The notes under the pieces were generated by a model that saw nothing but the letters and a program-made list of their open reading frames with translations, did not search any database and was not told the DNA's origin. Source: Cryomorphaceae bacterium (GTDB lineage: Bacteria > Bacteroidota > Bacteroidia > Flavobacteriales > Schleiferiaceae). Taken from it: DNA of 64,000 bases. Of this stretch, positions 17,701 through 26,055 are shown piece after piece. Position 1 is the first letter of the stretch, and each line of letters opens with the position of its first letter. The position numbers were made by a program, and so were the translations under genes. The stretch is from positions 31,588 through 95,587 of the forward strand of contig JAHEGI010000020.1 of NCBI GenBank assembly GCA_024639785.1, written 5' to 3'.

Positions 17701-20700
17701 ATTACGGTGCGAACATTGCCCAAATTTGGAACGCCTACGACGCGAATCACCCCTTCCCCATAGGCCTTTTCAAAAGGCACATTGCTTTGAATGGCCGGAT
17801 TGTCTCGGACCGCGGCATCGCGCTCTAACTTCAAGCTTGTCCACGCTTCAAAGGCAAGGTCTATCTCGTTTTCCAAGGGCCAAATCACCCCAGGATCGGT
17901 AGATCCGTAGGGGGTAACCTTGAGTGGCACCTCGAATTCGTAGTAATTCTGATTGTAGTCATTTCCCATCCGAATGAAGAGGCGAACATCCCCATCATTG
18001 AGTGGCTGCGAGGCATCGCCTGCCTCCGCATGGGCAAACAAACGCAATCGCTTGTTCATCCGCATGTCAATCGTCGTGTTTTTAAAGACGGCGCGTGCGT
18101 CTCCATCACGCAATCCACAGGCCTTCATGGAGAGAGACTGTTCGTTTTGCTGAACCAAGGAAGTGTTACCAAGGAGTACTTGACGTTCAATTCCAGGAGG
18201 TAGGACGTAGGGAATGGGCTGACGACCGCCATTTTCCTCCAGGTTCACTGCGTTCATGACAAAACTCGTCTCATCACTGGCATCCACGGGAATGAGCTCG
18301 CGAGACTCCTCCAGAGAAAAGCGATACCGCCTCCACTCTCCCCGGACAAGGTCTAATCGAGCGAAACGAAGGACCGTCGGATCTTCCCAACCTTTCAGAA
18401 CCATTCGCAAGAAACGGATGGATCGAAAATCACTTGCCCCGTTCACCCGGTCATCGGGATCAAATACGGGTATTTTAAATTGAATCCAGCGCACCGGCTT
18501 TCGCGTTTGGTCTGGCAAGAGATCCGTGGTGGTTTCATAAATATCGGCAATGTGATTGCGGCCGATGACCAAGTCCTCCGGACGCATGGAAATGCGGTAT
18601 TGAAAGTACTGTTCTGACTTGTTCAGTGTCGCGTCGCGATTGACGTCCTCTTTATCTGGAAGGTTGGTATAGGTCGCTGGCAAACCGTTGATCAAAGTCG
18701 TTTGAGAGTTGCCATCCGGATTATTCCAATACCGGTAACGACGCAGGATGTCTGCATCTGCACTGTCTTGACTTGGCCCACGATAATACTGGAAATTATC
18801 CGCTGCGGGATCTTGAGCGGCCACTGAGTAAATCGCCGAACTCGTGCCAAATACGGAGGCCAGGGAGGCCAAGTACGATTGGCCGCCCGTCCCAGGCCAG
18901 GTTGCTTCGGCCGCATCGGGAAGACCATCCAAACCGACATCTTGGAAAATCCGGGCATTCGGGTCATTGTCAAAAGCGTCCACGACCGGCTGGTATTTGG
19001 AAGTGTACCCCCAAATGCTCGAATCCACATCGAGGCGCAATCCGGCGGGAGAAAGTCCGTTTTCAAAACTTTGGCGACCGTCTTTCAAAATGTCCTCGGA
19101 GAGATTTCCAAGATGGAAATAGAGGTCACCACCTGCTGCGCTTGGATCGTCCAAGAAGGGATCCATGACCCAAAACTGAATGAACTCAATGTTCTGCTCT
19201 TCGAAATTATTGATCGTTAATTGGCGCATCAAACCGCCCCAGCGGCTTCGAGGATCCTTCAGGCTACCATCGTTTTCCAATCCCTTCGAGAGGCCAGGAT
19301 AGCCCGCTACATCATAGTTGTACGGGCCACGTTCCAAGGGATCGAACTGGATGTCAAACATCGCAATGTTTCGAGCCATGCCCGGCTGCAGGGGAATGTT
19401 AGGAAATACCTCAGCCAAAGGAACCATCCGTTGGCGATGATCCGAAGTGGTTGACGGATTGTTTCGAATGTTATCCGGAGTCTGGGAAGTGGATGCAAAG
19501 AAGCTTGGATCAATAATATACCAGCTCAGTCGGGCGCGATTCGCGTTGTAAGCCCAGTCATTCGCCAGGGCCGCTTCGGGAAAAAGCTTGGATTGCCCCT
19601 CGGGGGTCGATGCGAGGGTCCACGTCGTGGTCCCGCGAAGATCGATCGTCGTTTGGCTCGTCTCAAAATCATCCAAATACGTCGTCGCCTCCCCATTGAT
19701 CTTTATTCCTCGAGGGGACCCCGGAATGAGCTGGGCAAATTCAGCTTGAACCTGAACCCGTGAAGGCGCATTGGTACTGATGAAGGGCAATCCATCTAAG
19801 AAACGGGTAAGGCCTGGAAGGTTTTTCTGATACTGGGTATTGAGGCCCCAAATTCGATTCGAAATGGGTTCATCCCCTGCGTTGACTTTTTGGGTCAAGG
19901 GGCGCTCAGACAGCCTCAGCAAGGAGCCGCCAATGGTCCAATCACGTGAAAGCTTGTGTTCTACCGTGGTGCCCGCAAAGGTTTTGGCCTGCATATTAAA
20001 GAGCGTGTTGTTCTCAAAACTGACACGTATCGGCATACCTGAACTCAAGAGGCTCTCATTCAGGATACGCACTTGTCCGAGGGCATAATCGACGGTAAAA
20101 TCTTGGTTTTCTATCAATTTACTTCCCCCCGCCGTCACAGATATTGAGCCCCGGGGAATATTGAAGGCATTCAGCTGAATCAAGGAACCTCCCGCGCTTT
20201 TGTAGCGTCCGCGAAGCACAAATTTGTTGAGCTGCGTTTGCTCTTGGGCCCGGAATAAAGTCGAATCATATAGTTGTTGATATACGTATCGCTTTTTCTC
20301 TGCGGCAGTAGGCAGCGCCCGATCCAATGCGGATCCAAAAGGCTCCAACACAGGCAGGATGACTCGGCCCGTTTGACTCAGGACCGTGACGCCTTCGATG
20401 TAGTCAAATAAGCCATCTGGAAAAGGATCATTGTTGCTATTTACATGGTCCAAATCCAAGACTTGGATGAGCAACTTGTCCTTTACCGAGCTCTTGGGCA
20501 GGAAAGGAATGGGAAGACCGGTCTCATCATTTCGATACAAAACCTCCAAGCGAAAATCTTCGGGGGATAATTGGAAAGCATTCAAGCTGTACACATTTTT
20601 CATCATCAAGTCCCAAATGGGTGACTTGACATTGAGCAAGGTGTGCTTCACCAGTTTGAGGATGAGCGACTTTGGAGCAACGATCCCATCATTGGAGAAT

Positions 20701-22079
20701 TCCCCGACTTGGTAGGTGCGACCGTTGGCGGTGTATTGATAGGCCACGGCCAAGACTTCATCCTGGTTTAGGGCCGTGTTTAGGGTCATGTAACCCATTT
20801 GCGGATGGAAGCTATACTCGTTGGGTTGGAGTTTCCGCGCATTGGTCAATTCGGCATACTCCACATTGGCATCATACCCTGCGCTCGTCAAAGAGGTACC
20901 GGCTAATGCCCCATCGCGCACCCCGGAAAATCGTTGGGTCAAATCCTCTGGGTCCAATCGGTTGACTCGGTTGCTCGGCAATGGATCCGAGGTGGCGCCT
21001 GGGAAAATAGATTCTCCTGGACGATTGTTTGTGGGCGAACGCCAGGCCTTACTCGTTCCTTCGCCCAAATCCGTGAAGGCGATAATATTTCGAACCTCTG
21101 TGGGGGTGCTCCGACGATTGGTTACCCACACTTCCAGTCGAGTGATTTGGACAGGGGATTGAATCACGGGCAATGTGCTGAGCCATTGTTCGTAATGATC
21201 GCGGAAGTAGTGGCTTAAAAAGAAATGGCGATTCGCTTCATAGTTATCGCCCTGAATTAAAAACTCCTGCGTTGTCGCCCCTCCTTGAATGTTGAGATTT
21301 TGGCTTTGGCTGCGCTGTTCAGCCATAACCGTGGTGACCGTGGTGTTTCCGAATTGGAATTGTCCTTTGAGTCCAAACAAGCTCTGGGCCCCAGTAATCA
21401 AACTCCCCCCTGTTGGAAGACTCACGTTACCCATCTCCAGCGCCTTGACAATATCGTCCTCCGTGCCTTTGAAGTCGAGCTTCATTTTATTTTCAAAGGC
21501 AAACGTGGCCTCCGTGTCATAGTTGATTTGCATTTCCAATCGCTCACCGAGCTTCCCGGTGGCATTGACTTGCATTTTTTGATCAAAATCAAAGGCCAAA
21601 GTCTTCCGATTTCGCTCAGGGACAATGGGATTTTTAATGTGCTGGAATCGAAGCCCAAAGCGGATTTCCGCGGTTCCCTGGGGACGAAGCTCCAATTCAT
21701 CCGAACCAAAAATGTCCTTTATCGTCGGGTTGGTGATGGTCATATCCGGCACGATACTCGCGCCTTCCCGCTGGTCGGAAGCACTCCCCTGCGACCATCG
21801 ATTTTGCCAACCTTGTGCTTCTTGCTGTCCAAAAACCAATTGTCGATATGCTGCCGGTGTGTAATACATCGGACCACCCAAAGGCACCGTCCCGATGTAT
21901 TTCTGCGCTACGTAGAATCCGGTGATGGGATCGTATGTGACTTCTGTATGGATGTTACTGGGCGTACTCAAGCCCGGCATGTTCCAGGTACTTGATGAAT
22001 CCTGCACTTGGGCCGTCAGGGTCCCAGTACATAGTACGGCCACAGCCGCCAAGAGGAGGCGCTGACCGAAATGCATCAA
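14766..22079 (-). CDS. sprA: SprA, outer-membrane translocon of the type IX secretion system
   Basis: 2437 residues, the giant 36-strand beta-barrel of T9SS that passes cargo across the outer membrane and supports gliding motility in flavobacteria (Sov in Porphyromonas). It has a signal peptide (LLLAAVAVLCTGTLTAQ) and long stretches of alternating barrel-type sequence with the SprA hallmark GTAEIRFGLRFQHIKNP near residue 130, and ends in a barrel strand (FRLNLGN). Length fits the family. Residues 1629-1674 are an unusual glycine-rich loop, and a Ser/Arg-rich loop lies near 1915-1945. The ATG overlaps the ruvA stop by four bases. Cargo with T9SS C-terminal domains is encoded at 22688-23389 and 23541-25490. 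Confidence 0.96.
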   Translation of the reverse strand: MMHFGQRLLLAAVAVLCTGTLTAQVQDSSSTWNMPGLSTPSNIHTEVTYDPITGFYVAQKYIGTVPLGGPMYYTPAAYRQLVFGQQEAQGWQNRWSQGSASDQREGASIVPDMTITNPTIKDIFGSDELELRPQGTAEIRFGLRFQHIKNPIVPERNRKTLAFDFDQKMQVNATGKLGERLEMQINYDTEATFAFENKMKLDFKGTEDDIVKALEMGNVSLPTGGSLITGAQSLFGLKGQFQFGNTTVTTVMAEQRSQSQNLNIQGGATTQEFLIQGDNYEANRHFFLSHYFRDHYEQWLSTLPVIQSPVQITRLEVWVTNRRSTPTEVRNIIAFTDLGEGTSKAWRSPTNNRPGESIFPGATSDPLPSNRVNRLDPEDLTQRFSGVRDGALAGTSLTSAGYDANVEYAELTNARKLQPNEYSFHPQMGYMTLNTALNQDEVLAVAYQYTANGRTYQVGEFSNDGIVAPKSLILKLVKHTLLNVKSPIWDLMMKNVYSLNAFQLSPEDFRLEVLYRNDETGLPIPFLPKSSVKDKLLIQVLDLDHVNSNNDPFPDGLFDYIEGVTVLSQTGRVILPVLEPFGSALDRALPTAAEKKRYVYQQLYDSTLFRAQEQTQLNKFVLRGRYKSAGGSLIQLNAFNIPRGSISVTAGGSKLIENQDFTVDYALGQVRILNESLLSSGMPIRVSFENNTLFNMQAKTFAGTTVEHKLSRDWTIGGSLLRLSERPLTQKVNAGDEPISNRIWGLNTQYQKNLPGLTRFLDGLPFISTNAPSRVQVQAEFAQLIPGSPRGIKINGEATTYLDDFETSQTTIDLRGTTTWTLASTPEGQSKLFPEAALANDWAYNANRARLSWYIIDPSFFASTSQTPDNIRNNPSTTSDHRQRMVPLAEVFPNIPLQPGMARNIAMFDIQFDPLERGPYNYDVAGYPGLSKGLENDGSLKDPRSRWGGLMRQLTINNFEEQNIEFIQFWVMDPFLDDPSAAGGDLYFHLGNLSEDILKDGRQSFENGLSPAGLRLDVDSSIWGYTSKYQPVVDAFDNDPNARIFQDVGLDGLPDAAEATWPGTGGQSYLASLASVFGTSSAIYSVAAQDPAADNFQYYRGPSQDSADADILRRYRYWNNPDGNSQTTLINGLPATYTNLPDKEDVNRDATLNKSEQYFQYRISMRPEDLVIGRNHIADIYETTTDLLPDQTRKPVRWIQFKIPVFDPDDRVNGASDFRSIRFLRMVLKGWEDPTVLRFARLDLVRGEWRRYRFSLEESRELIPVDASDETSFVMNAVNLEENGGRQPIPYVLPPGIERQVLLGNTSLVQQNEQSLSMKACGLRDGDARAVFKNTTIDMRMNKRLRLFAHAEAGDASQPLNDGDVRLFIRMGNDYNQNYYEFEVPLKVTPYGSTDPGVIWPLENEIDLAFEAWTSLKLERDAAVRDNPAIQSNVPFEKAYGEGVIRVVGVPNLGNVRTVMMGIRNPKKRSSASADDGMDKCAEIWVNELRMTDFDNRGGLAAIARSTAQLADLGQVALSTSYSTVGFGSLEMNPQERNKFSSATYDLQTNLELTKFLPFQTRLRLPFFINHAQDWKTPMFNPLNPDIEMSRALSNLATADERDSLRSMVSDFTQRRGFNFTNVRFDRAGGGGGGRGGAPGGGRGDAGDGKGGMGMPGLPGPSGRGGSGGGKGMGPTPFDLANWTASYAFNEVLKRDANTLVDNFQEYKGSLAYVFQTTPFNIQPFKKIKNKNLALIKDFNVNLTPSRVSARAEVNRTVQVMQMRNVDNPKFELPRTFSKNFTMDRNYNVIWDLSKGLKFDYTARMRVRVDELPGPNTVDSVKSFMLQGIQAGGRPITYHHTVNTSWNVPINKLPYMDFAQVQLRYTADYDWSTNSLLAIMQGIDSLNYGNTIENSGKWNATANLNFATFYNKFPWYKKLKQGSSRSRGGAPSRSPVSRGANGPKDAKEEEQSNGIAKQILIAAVDAVTLVKSVNVSGSLNTGTLLPGFTPTPVYSGINPSKAMAPGWSMLAGLPVDIGPLAAANDWLIKNPNQPNRMMRTSTRTINGRAQLEPLTDFRITVTANQTFGSQQSSTYRYSRGTGRDSLFPEGFHAFSPQNQQTFTTSWLAWNSAFEKSAAPDYDSDAYTRFLNNRIVLSDRLATLQGQNDPTYVKSFIASPDSSRYGFEGYSVLQTDVLLNSFLSTYGMGDANTWVINDLGGIAPMPNWTVNYTGLMRLKPMRKIFTAFAVNHAYANNLTVQGIQTNMLRAQRLQDDPTVRYPRNANLDIISENQVGQVSMSESFSPLIGVDIRTRTNTSFKFEVGKQRQVALSMANNQITESKSTDVTIGVGYIIRDVQFTIVDEAGTRNKIKSNLELKLDLRLADNQTVIRRILEGFNQPTAGQKRTTIKFTADYRLSRRLAAQFYYDQTISEFKTSMAFPTNQWQSGIAFRLNLGN

Positions 22080-22651
22080 AGTTGGGCTAGGGCCTGTCTG
22101 ACGACGGATTCGACGGTAGAGCTTGGCTCTTTGGCCAAAATAGAAGCGACTACTTTTTCGACTGCGGGACGCGCGAAGCCCAATACAGTAAGCGCTTGAA
22201 TGGATTCACCTCGGGCGGAACCAACTTCATCCAGCGGCATGGATGCGTCGACCTTGCCAACCTTATCACGTAAGTCAATGACGATGCGCTGAGCCGTCTT
22301 GGCCCCGATCCCCTTAATTTTCTGGAGGAGTCCACTATTGCCCGAAGCAATCGCCTGAACCGCTTCGGAAGGCTGGAGGGCTGACAAGATCATCCGCGCA
22401 GTGTTGGCTCCAACGCCTGATACTGAAAGGAGCAGCAAAAAAACATCTCTTTCGGCGGCCGTGGCAAAGCCAAATAGGAGCTGAGCATCTTCGCGGTAGA
22501 CGGCATGTGCCAAGAGTTTGACCTCGGGACCTTCCGGCATTTGACCATAGGTGGTCAGCGAAATATGAAAGTAATAGCCCACTCCGCCGCATTCCACAAT
22601 GGCATGGGCAGGGGATTTTTCGATGAGGCGACCTACAAAATGATGAAACAT
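22076..22651 (-). CDS. ruvA: Holliday junction branch-migration protein RuvA
   Basis: 191 residues. RuvA tetramers bind four-way junctions and load the RuvB motor. The N-terminal OB domain (FVGRLIEKSPAHAIVE, GVGYYFHIS), two helix-hairpin-helix motifs (VSGVGANTARMIL, IKGIGAKTAQRIV) and the C-terminal RuvB-binding domain (about 145-191) are all present. It is translationally coupled to sprA (ATGA). RuvB is encoded about 8 kb away; RuvC is not in the window. Confidence 0.96.
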   Translation of the reverse strand: MFHHFVGRLIEKSPAHAIVECGGVGYYFHISLTTYGQMPEGPEVKLLAHAVYREDAQLLFGFATAAERDVFLLLLSVSGVGANTARMILSALQPSEAVQAIASGNSGLLQKIKGIGAKTAQRIVIDLRDKVGKVDASMPLDEVGSARGESIQALTVLGFARPAVEKVVASILAKEPSSTVESVVRQALAQL

Positions 22652-22687
22652 CCGAGTCCTAACGCCTGAATTGACGTCTTTGGTATG

Positions 22688-23389
22688 TTACTGGATGAGG
22701 ACTTTCCCCACGTTTTCTTGCATTGTTCCTGTGGAACGTCGCAGGATGTAGATGCCTTTTGGGGCGTCGCCTACATTCCAAACCACCTTGTTCGCGTAGG
22801 CCGGTACTAAAACCTGAGCGCGCACGCGGCCCAACATGTCCAACACATCCACACGACCTGCTTGAGCCAAGGGGGCAAATTCAATGGTTACCCGCCCAGA
22901 ATGACTCGGGTTCGGGTAAATCTTGTTTTTGATTTGCACGGGCTCTCCTTGTCCAAACGTTTGCGAAAAGGCAAAAATCATGGGCACATCCAAGAAGTCC
23001 GCTGTGTCCGCCACGTTTTCGAAGCGATACCACACCGTGTCTTGACCATTGGCTGCAGTATCCATCACATAGGCGTAGCCGCTAAAGTCATAGGCTACCG
23101 CTCCGGCATTCACTTGGACCGAGCCTTGGCTTTGATTCACCCAAGTTGGGTAGCAAAGGTCCCAGCAGAAATAGTTAGAATCCACAAGCCCTGTGTTTCC
23201 TACCTCAATACGCTTTAAAATATAGCTCTGCGTACTGCCACTTGTGTTCAATAAGGCAATATGTCCTTCTGCCAACGAACCGGTATGACTATTGACATAG
23301 GCTACAGAATCCATGGAGTGTACCGTCAAACTTTGAGCGCTCAATGATGCGGTGAATACACAGGCGAAGAATAAGAAAATGCGTTTCAT
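22688..23389 (-). CDS. Secreted protein with type A T9SS sorting domain, unknown N-terminal part
   Basis: 233 residues. It starts with a signal peptide (KRIFLFFACVFTASLSAQ), continues with about 130 residues of beta-rich sequence (one Cys-containing patch FCWDLCYPTW) that I do not recognise, and ends in a type A T9SS C-terminal domain: IYPNPSHSGRVTIEF, VDVLDMLGRV and a final GKVLIQ. It should be exported by SprA, encoded just downstream. The ATG at 23389 is chosen because the signal peptide begins there; the frame extends to 23461 without support. A 36-base gap precedes ruvA. Confidence 0.88.
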   Translation of the reverse strand: MKRIFLFFACVFTASLSAQSLTVHSMDSVAYVNSHTGSLAEGHIALLNTSGSTQSYILKRIEVGNTGLVDSNYFCWDLCYPTWVNQSQGSVQVNAGAVAYDFSGYAYVMDTAANGQDTVWYRFENVADTADFLDVPMIFAFSQTFGQGEPVQIKNKIYPNPSHSGRVTIEFAPLAQAGRVDVLDMLGRVRAQVLVPAYANKVVWNVGDAPKGIYILRRSTGTMQENVGKVLIQ

Positions 23390-23404
23390 AGGTTCGAATG
23401 ATTC

Positions 23405-23419
23405 TTGGAAGAGTTCCAA
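23405..23419. repeat. Short perfect inverted repeat upstream of a T9SS cargo gene
   Basis: ttggaa-gag-ttccaa, a six-base palindrome with a three-base spacer, lies 16 bases upstream of the minus-strand start at 23389 in the divergent promoter region. It could be an operator or chance. Confidence 0.25.
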
Positions 23420-23540
23420 AGGTACATAGACCGCAAGCATTCCTCGTAAGCGAATGAACATAAGAAGAACGCTTTTTCATTATCTTTCGGTTCTCTTTTA
23501 ATCCCAAAAGGAGTTAATAACCCAATTTTAACCAAGCACC

Positions 23541-25490
23541 ATGAAAAAACTTACGCTTGCTGTTGCCTTGATGCTAATCGGCGGAACCGCCTATGCTCAA
23601 GCAACTCGTCTGGTTTTGTTTGAGGAGTTTACCCAAGCGTCTTGTGGACCTTGCGCCTCTCAAAACCCTGCCTTCAACACCTTACTTTCGGGTAATACTT
23701 CAAAGGCGATCTCCATCAAATACCAGACTTCTTGGCCTGGTGTAGACCCTATGAATGCGGCTAACCCTACGGACGTCGCTACGCGTGTTTCATACTACGC
23801 CGTAAGTGGAGTGCCCTGGACGGCTATGGACGGGGTGGCCGCTACAGGCTCTTCGTACTCTGGTTCTCCATCCAACGCAACTCAAACCGCCATCGACGCG
23901 CGCTACGCAGTTTCATCTCCTTTGGCTGTTTCCGTATACCACCAGTTGAATGCTTCCTATGACTCGATCCAAATTGTTGTTTCGGTAAGCAATCCTGGCA
24001 CCTCTTCCGTTACTTCAGGTTCTGCCAACTCTTTTAAGTTGCACACCGTGATTGTTGAAGAAGAGATTAACTACCCCACGGCTCCAGGTTCCAACGGAGA
24101 GACCGATTTCTACAGCGTCATGCGCAAAATGTTGCCTGACGCAGGCGGTACGACGTTGTCCGATACATGGGCTGCAGGCGCATCTTCTACCTTCACCTTC
24201 AATGTGGCACTTCCTTCCTACATCGCCAACTTGGGCGAGGTGGCCGTAGTAGCTTTCGTTCAGGACAACAGCAGCAAAGACGTGAAAAACGCCGCGTATT
24301 CTGCACCTCAAGCCGTTTCTGGCCTAGCCGATGCGGGCATCAATGCGTTGAATGCAAGCACCAATGGTTTGTGTGATGCCAATGTGACTCCTTCTGTCGT
24401 TTTCGAAAATGCAGGTTCTGTGGCGATCACTTCAGCTACTGTGGGATACAGCATCAATGGCGGTACGCCCGTTACTCAAAACTGGACAGGCAACTTGGCT
24501 AGCGGTCAGACAGCCACCGTCACCTTCCCACAAACGACCCTCCCTGGTGGAACAAGCTCGTTAGTGGCAACAGTTTCTAGCCCGAATGGATCTGGCGACT
24601 ACAATGGCATGAACAATTCTTCAGCCCCTGTTAACATTGCTGTTCTTAGCTCTACTCCACAAGCTTCTCCCAAGACGGAAGACATGGAAGGTGCCACGAT
24701 AGGTACTATCCCCTCGGATATGATCATGCAATTCAACACGGCTACTGCTCCTCGTTTATACGTTGTAGACAAGTCGGTTGCTGGCACAAGCTATGAATTG
24801 GGTGGTTGGGGTCAATCAGCGAAGTCACTTCGTTACGACTATTATGCGATTGCTGCGGGTGCAGTAATGTCTGTGACCACTCAGAAAATCAACGTGAGCA
24901 CGTTGACCGCGCCTAAGTTGTACTTCCAGCACGCTTACTGCTCGTACGCAGGTGAAGCGGATGGCTTGAAAGTGTACGCATCTACGGACTGTGGTGTCAC
25001 TTGGACCAACATCTTCGATAAATCAGGTACGAGCTTGGCTACTTCGGGCAACCAAACGGCTCGCTTCTATCCTCAAGCAAGTCAGTGGGTAACCAACCAA
25101 ATTTCTTTGGCACAATTCGCGACTTCGAATGAATTGGTATTGAAGTTCGAAGGCACCTCGGCATACGGTAACAGCATGTATTTGGACAACATTTGGGTCG
25201 CTAACAACGCGTTGGGCGTAGACGAGCAAGCTGCTGCTTCCTTGGTAGCCTATCCAAATCCTGCAAGTGATGTCGCTACGTTGGACTTGAACTTGACCAA
25301 CGAAGCCAATGTATCGGTGAGCCTCTACAACGTAGCGGGTCAGCAAATCATGAATCTTCCTGCAGAGCGCATGGCTGCCGGCCAGCACAGCTTGGAGATT
25401 CCTGTGGCTTCGTTGCCAAATGGTCTGTACACGGCTCAAGTGAATATGGACGGCGCGATCCAAACGGTGCGCATCTCTGTAGCTCACTAA
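23541..25490 (+). CDS. Omp28-related thioredoxin-fold protein with type A T9SS sorting domain
   Basis: 649 residues. A signal peptide (cut near residue 20) is followed by an Omp28-like thioredoxin-fold domain opening FEEFTQASCGPCASQ, with the redox-type CGPC at 35-38 and a cis-proline-like SGVPWTAMDG. The middle (about 260-370) looks like a CARDB/Ig-like domain and about 375-555 is another beta-rich domain. The C-terminus is a type A T9SS domain (AYPNPASDVATLDL, VSLYNVAGQQI, GLYTAQV). It is predicted to be secreted or surface-bound through SprA. Its function is unknown; Omp28 was first described in P. gingivalis as an outer-membrane adhesin candidate. It heads the plus-strand block and is followed by a terminator. 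Confidence 0.9.
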   Translation: MKKLTLAVALMLIGGTAYAQATRLVLFEEFTQASCGPCASQNPAFNTLLSGNTSKAISIKYQTSWPGVDPMNAANPTDVATRVSYYAVSGVPWTAMDGVAATGSSYSGSPSNATQTAIDARYAVSSPLAVSVYHQLNASYDSIQIVVSVSNPGTSSVTSGSANSFKLHTVIVEEEINYPTAPGSNGETDFYSVMRKMLPDAGGTTLSDTWAAGASSTFTFNVALPSYIANLGEVAVVAFVQDNSSKDVKNAAYSAPQAVSGLADAGINALNASTNGLCDANVTPSVVFENAGSVAITSATVGYSINGGTPVTQNWTGNLASGQTATVTFPQTTLPGGTSSLVATVSSPNGSGDYNGMNNSSAPVNIAVLSSTPQASPKTEDMEGATIGTIPSDMIMQFNTATAPRLYVVDKSVAGTSYELGGWGQSAKSLRYDYYAIAAGAVMSVTTQKINVSTLTAPKLYFQHAYCSYAGEADGLKVYASTDCGVTWTNIFDKSGTSLATSGNQTARFYPQASQWVTNQISLAQFATSNELVLKFEGTSAYGNSMYLDNIWVANNALGVDEQAAASLVAYPNPASDVATLDLNLTNEANVSVSLYNVAGQQIMNLPAERMAAGQHSLEIPVASLPNGLYTAQVNMDGAIQTVRISVAH

Positions 25491-25510
25491 GCTATATCGC
25501 CTATTTTTAC

Positions 25511-25544
25511 AATCCGGAGGGCGTATGCTCTCCGGATTTTTCAT
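25511..25544 (+). terminator. Rho-independent terminator after the Omp28/T9SS gene
   Basis: A nine-base stem (aatccggag at 25511-25519, ctccggatt at 25530-25538) followed by a T-rich tract. It ends ten bases before the tlpA-like start, so read-through or a promoter inside the hairpin region must supply the downstream genes. Confidence 0.8.
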
Positions 25545-25554
25545 TTCAACTGCT

Positions 25555-26052
25555 ATGAAGAAACTAACTACCCTCCTTCTCTGCTTGGCAACTTCTGTCC
25601 TTATTGCGCAAGGACTGCCCAATGCCGAAATTCAAAATCTTCAGGGCCAAACCCTGGATGCTAGTAGCCTTAAAAGCGACGGGCATCCCATGATTGTGAG
25701 TTTCTGGGCCACATGGTGCAAGCCTTGCATCAGCGAGTTGAACGCCTTCCACGATTATTATATCGACCTGGCCGAAGAAACAGGCGTTAAAGTCTTGGCC
25801 ATTTCCATCGATGATCCACGCACAATGAGCAAAGTAGCTCCTTTTGTAGCAGGCCAAGCCTGGGAATACAACATCTTCTTGGATCCTAACTCCAATTTGC
25901 GTCGCGCTATGGGGGTGAACAACGTACCTCACACCTTCTTGCTCGACGGGGAGGGCAACATTGTTTGGCAAGCCAACAAATACGTCCCCGGCGAAGAAGA
26001 AGAACTTGCGCATAAAGTGGAAGCCCTAGCGGCGGGACAACCCATTGAATAA
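25555..26052 (+). CDS. TlpA-family periplasmic thiol-disulfide oxidoreductase
   Basis: 165 residues with a signal peptide (KKLTTLLLCLATSVLIAQ), the thioredoxin-fold core SFWATWCKPC with the active-site cysteines at 55 and 58, and the cis-proline loop GVNNVPHTFLLDGEGNIVW. It should act as a reductant in the periplasm, of the TlpA/ResA kind used for cytochrome c maturation or repair of exported proteins. It has no membrane anchor apart from the signal. Start chosen at the ATG before the signal peptide (25555). The next gene begins three bases after the stop, so the two are co-transcribed. Confidence 0.92.
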   Translation: MKKLTTLLLCLATSVLIAQGLPNAEIQNLQGQTLDASSLKSDGHPMIVSFWATWCKPCISELNAFHDYYIDLAEETGVKVLAISIDDPRTMSKVAPFVAGQAWEYNIFLDPNSNLRRAMGVNNVPHTFLLDGEGNIVWQANKYVPGEEEELAHKVEALAAGQPIE

Positions 26053-26055
26053 GCC

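Noticed and set aside
14766..22079. Many open frames of 60-236 codons on the plus strand opposite sprA (for example 21285-21995 and 17432-17902)
   Set aside because: They lie wholly inside a clear sprA reading frame, have no family motifs and read as antisense shadows of codon bias.
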